Both the position numbers and the translations under genes were made by a program. From Bifidobacterium breve (GTDB lineage: Bacteria > Actinomycetota > Actinomycetes > S36-B12), in assembly GCA_945901095.1 (NCBI GenBank), contig CAMDKQ010000004.1, forward strand, positions 1 through 45,623: a DNA stretch of 45,623 nucleotides. The letters run 5' to 3'. Position 1 is the stretch's first letter, and the number at the start of each line of letters is the position of its first letter. Below the pieces are notes generated by a model. The model was given only the letters and a program-made list of their open reading frames with translations. It searched no databases and was not told the DNA's origin. Shown one piece after another: positions 45,199 through 45,623 of this stretch.

Positions 45199-45621
45199 TT
45201 ACTGCTGCGATTTAGCGTTCGCGACAACCCGCGAGGCCTCTTCAGCGAGCGTGATGCGCGCGTCCATTGCCTGCCGCCGCAGCAGGGTGAACGCTTCAGC
45301 CTCGGTGAGACCGAGGGCTCTTTGCATGAGGGTTTTCGCGGCGTCAACCGTCTCACGGGCCCCAACTCGCTCGCTCAGGTCACCCACCTGCTCCGCCAGA
45401 TCGCGCATCTGCAGCCATCGCGCCCGGGCCATCTCCACCGCGGGGCCGAGATCAGACCCAGAGCATGGCTTGACGACATATCCCATGACACCTACCTCAG
45501 CGGCTCGCAGCACCGTGTCACGCTGGCTGAAGGCGGTGAGCATCACAACCGCCGCGAGTCCACCGTCAACGATTTCTTCTGCGGCCGAAAGACCATCCCG
45601 CACCGGCATCGCGACATCGAG
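45199..45621 (-). CDS. pdtaR: ANTAR-domain response regulator, PdtaR-like (5' end cut by window edge)
   Basis: The reading frame runs to the window edge. It begins mid-receiver at LDVAMPVRDGLSAAEE, whose Asp is the phosphoacceptor, then VVMLTAFSQ and the conserved Lys in YVVKPC. A coiled helix follows, then an ANTAR RNA-binding domain (VDAAKTLMQRALGLTEAEAFTLLRRQAMD) that relieves transcription termination at paired hexaloop hairpins. A PdtaR-type regulator near polA and liv genes matches known actinobacterial order. The first half of the receiver lies outside the window. The stop is followed by the LivJ upstream region. Confidence 0.93.
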   Translation of the reverse strand, partial: LDVAMPVRDGLSAAEEIVDGGLAAVVMLTAFSQRDTVLRAAEVGVMGYVVKPCSGSDLGPAVEMARARWLQMRDLAEQVGDLSERVGARETVDAAKTLMQRALGLTEAEAFTLLRRQAMDARITLAEEASRVVANAKSQQ

Positions 45622-45623
45622 TA

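Overview
The window is a compact, GC-rich stretch of an actinobacterial chromosome. The lineage call rests on marker genes (rbpA, whiA, opcA beside zwf, an ANTAR response regulator) and on gene order. The order recalls the well-known mycobacterial and streptomycete arrangement (from memory): ctaB | tkt-tal-zwf-opcA-pgl; rbpA, secG-tpiA-pgk-gap, whiA-yvcK-rapZ-uvrC; uvrA | MBL hydrolase; terC, uvrB, coaE, rpsA, polA | thioesterase; and liv genes beside a PdtaR-like regulator. I saw no tRNA, rRNA, CRISPR, insertion sequence or phage gene, and no gene-free stretch longer than about 200 bases. Genus cannot be assigned from the sequence alone.

Layout. (1) 1-262: 3'-truncated PhnA/YjdM-like zinc-ribbon gene. 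(2) 392-7801: ctaB diverging from a translationally coupled pentose phosphate operon. (3) 7813-16786: an accessory cassette with a TetR-type regulator diverging from a spermidine/putrescine-type ABC transporter (potABCD-like), a YtcJ-like amidohydrolase, a fused urease gamma/beta subunit and a urease alpha-like protein. (4) 16805-20491: rbpA, secG, tpiA, pgk, gap on the minus strand. (5) 20584-28765: whiA, yvcK, rapZ, uvrC, a Rieske lipoprotein and uvrA, all minus; uvrA carries an in-frame TAG at codon 160. (6) 28810-38893: an MBL-fold hydrolase (+), then minus-strand DinB-like, two tandem TerC proteins, uvrB, coaE, rpsA and polA. (7) 38962-45621: a hotdog thioesterase, a livHMGF operon whose LivH carries an extracytoplasmic carboxypeptidase-regulatory-like domain, a convergent LivJ-type lipoprotein, and an edge-truncated ANTAR regulator.

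How the parts work together. Regions 2 and 4 are central carbon metabolism (oxidative and non-oxidative pentose phosphate steps, lower glycolysis) with respiratory haem and Sec export. Regions 5 and 6 hold the whole UvrABC excision system plus Pol I. The most unusual region is the cassette in (3). Its binding protein keeps the residues of polyamine-binding PotD, and its urease alpha homologue keeps every metal ligand of urease but has lost the conserved loop that lines the urea pocket. No urease maturation genes lie in the window. I infer a candidate uptake-and-hydrolysis system for an amine-, ureido- or amide-bearing compound, not ordinary urease.

A second theme is expression. At least eight genes have a TANNNT -10 hexamer exactly six bases before the start codon, as expected for leaderless mRNAs, while the two ABC-transporter units, tetR and gap have clear Shine-Dalgarno sites.
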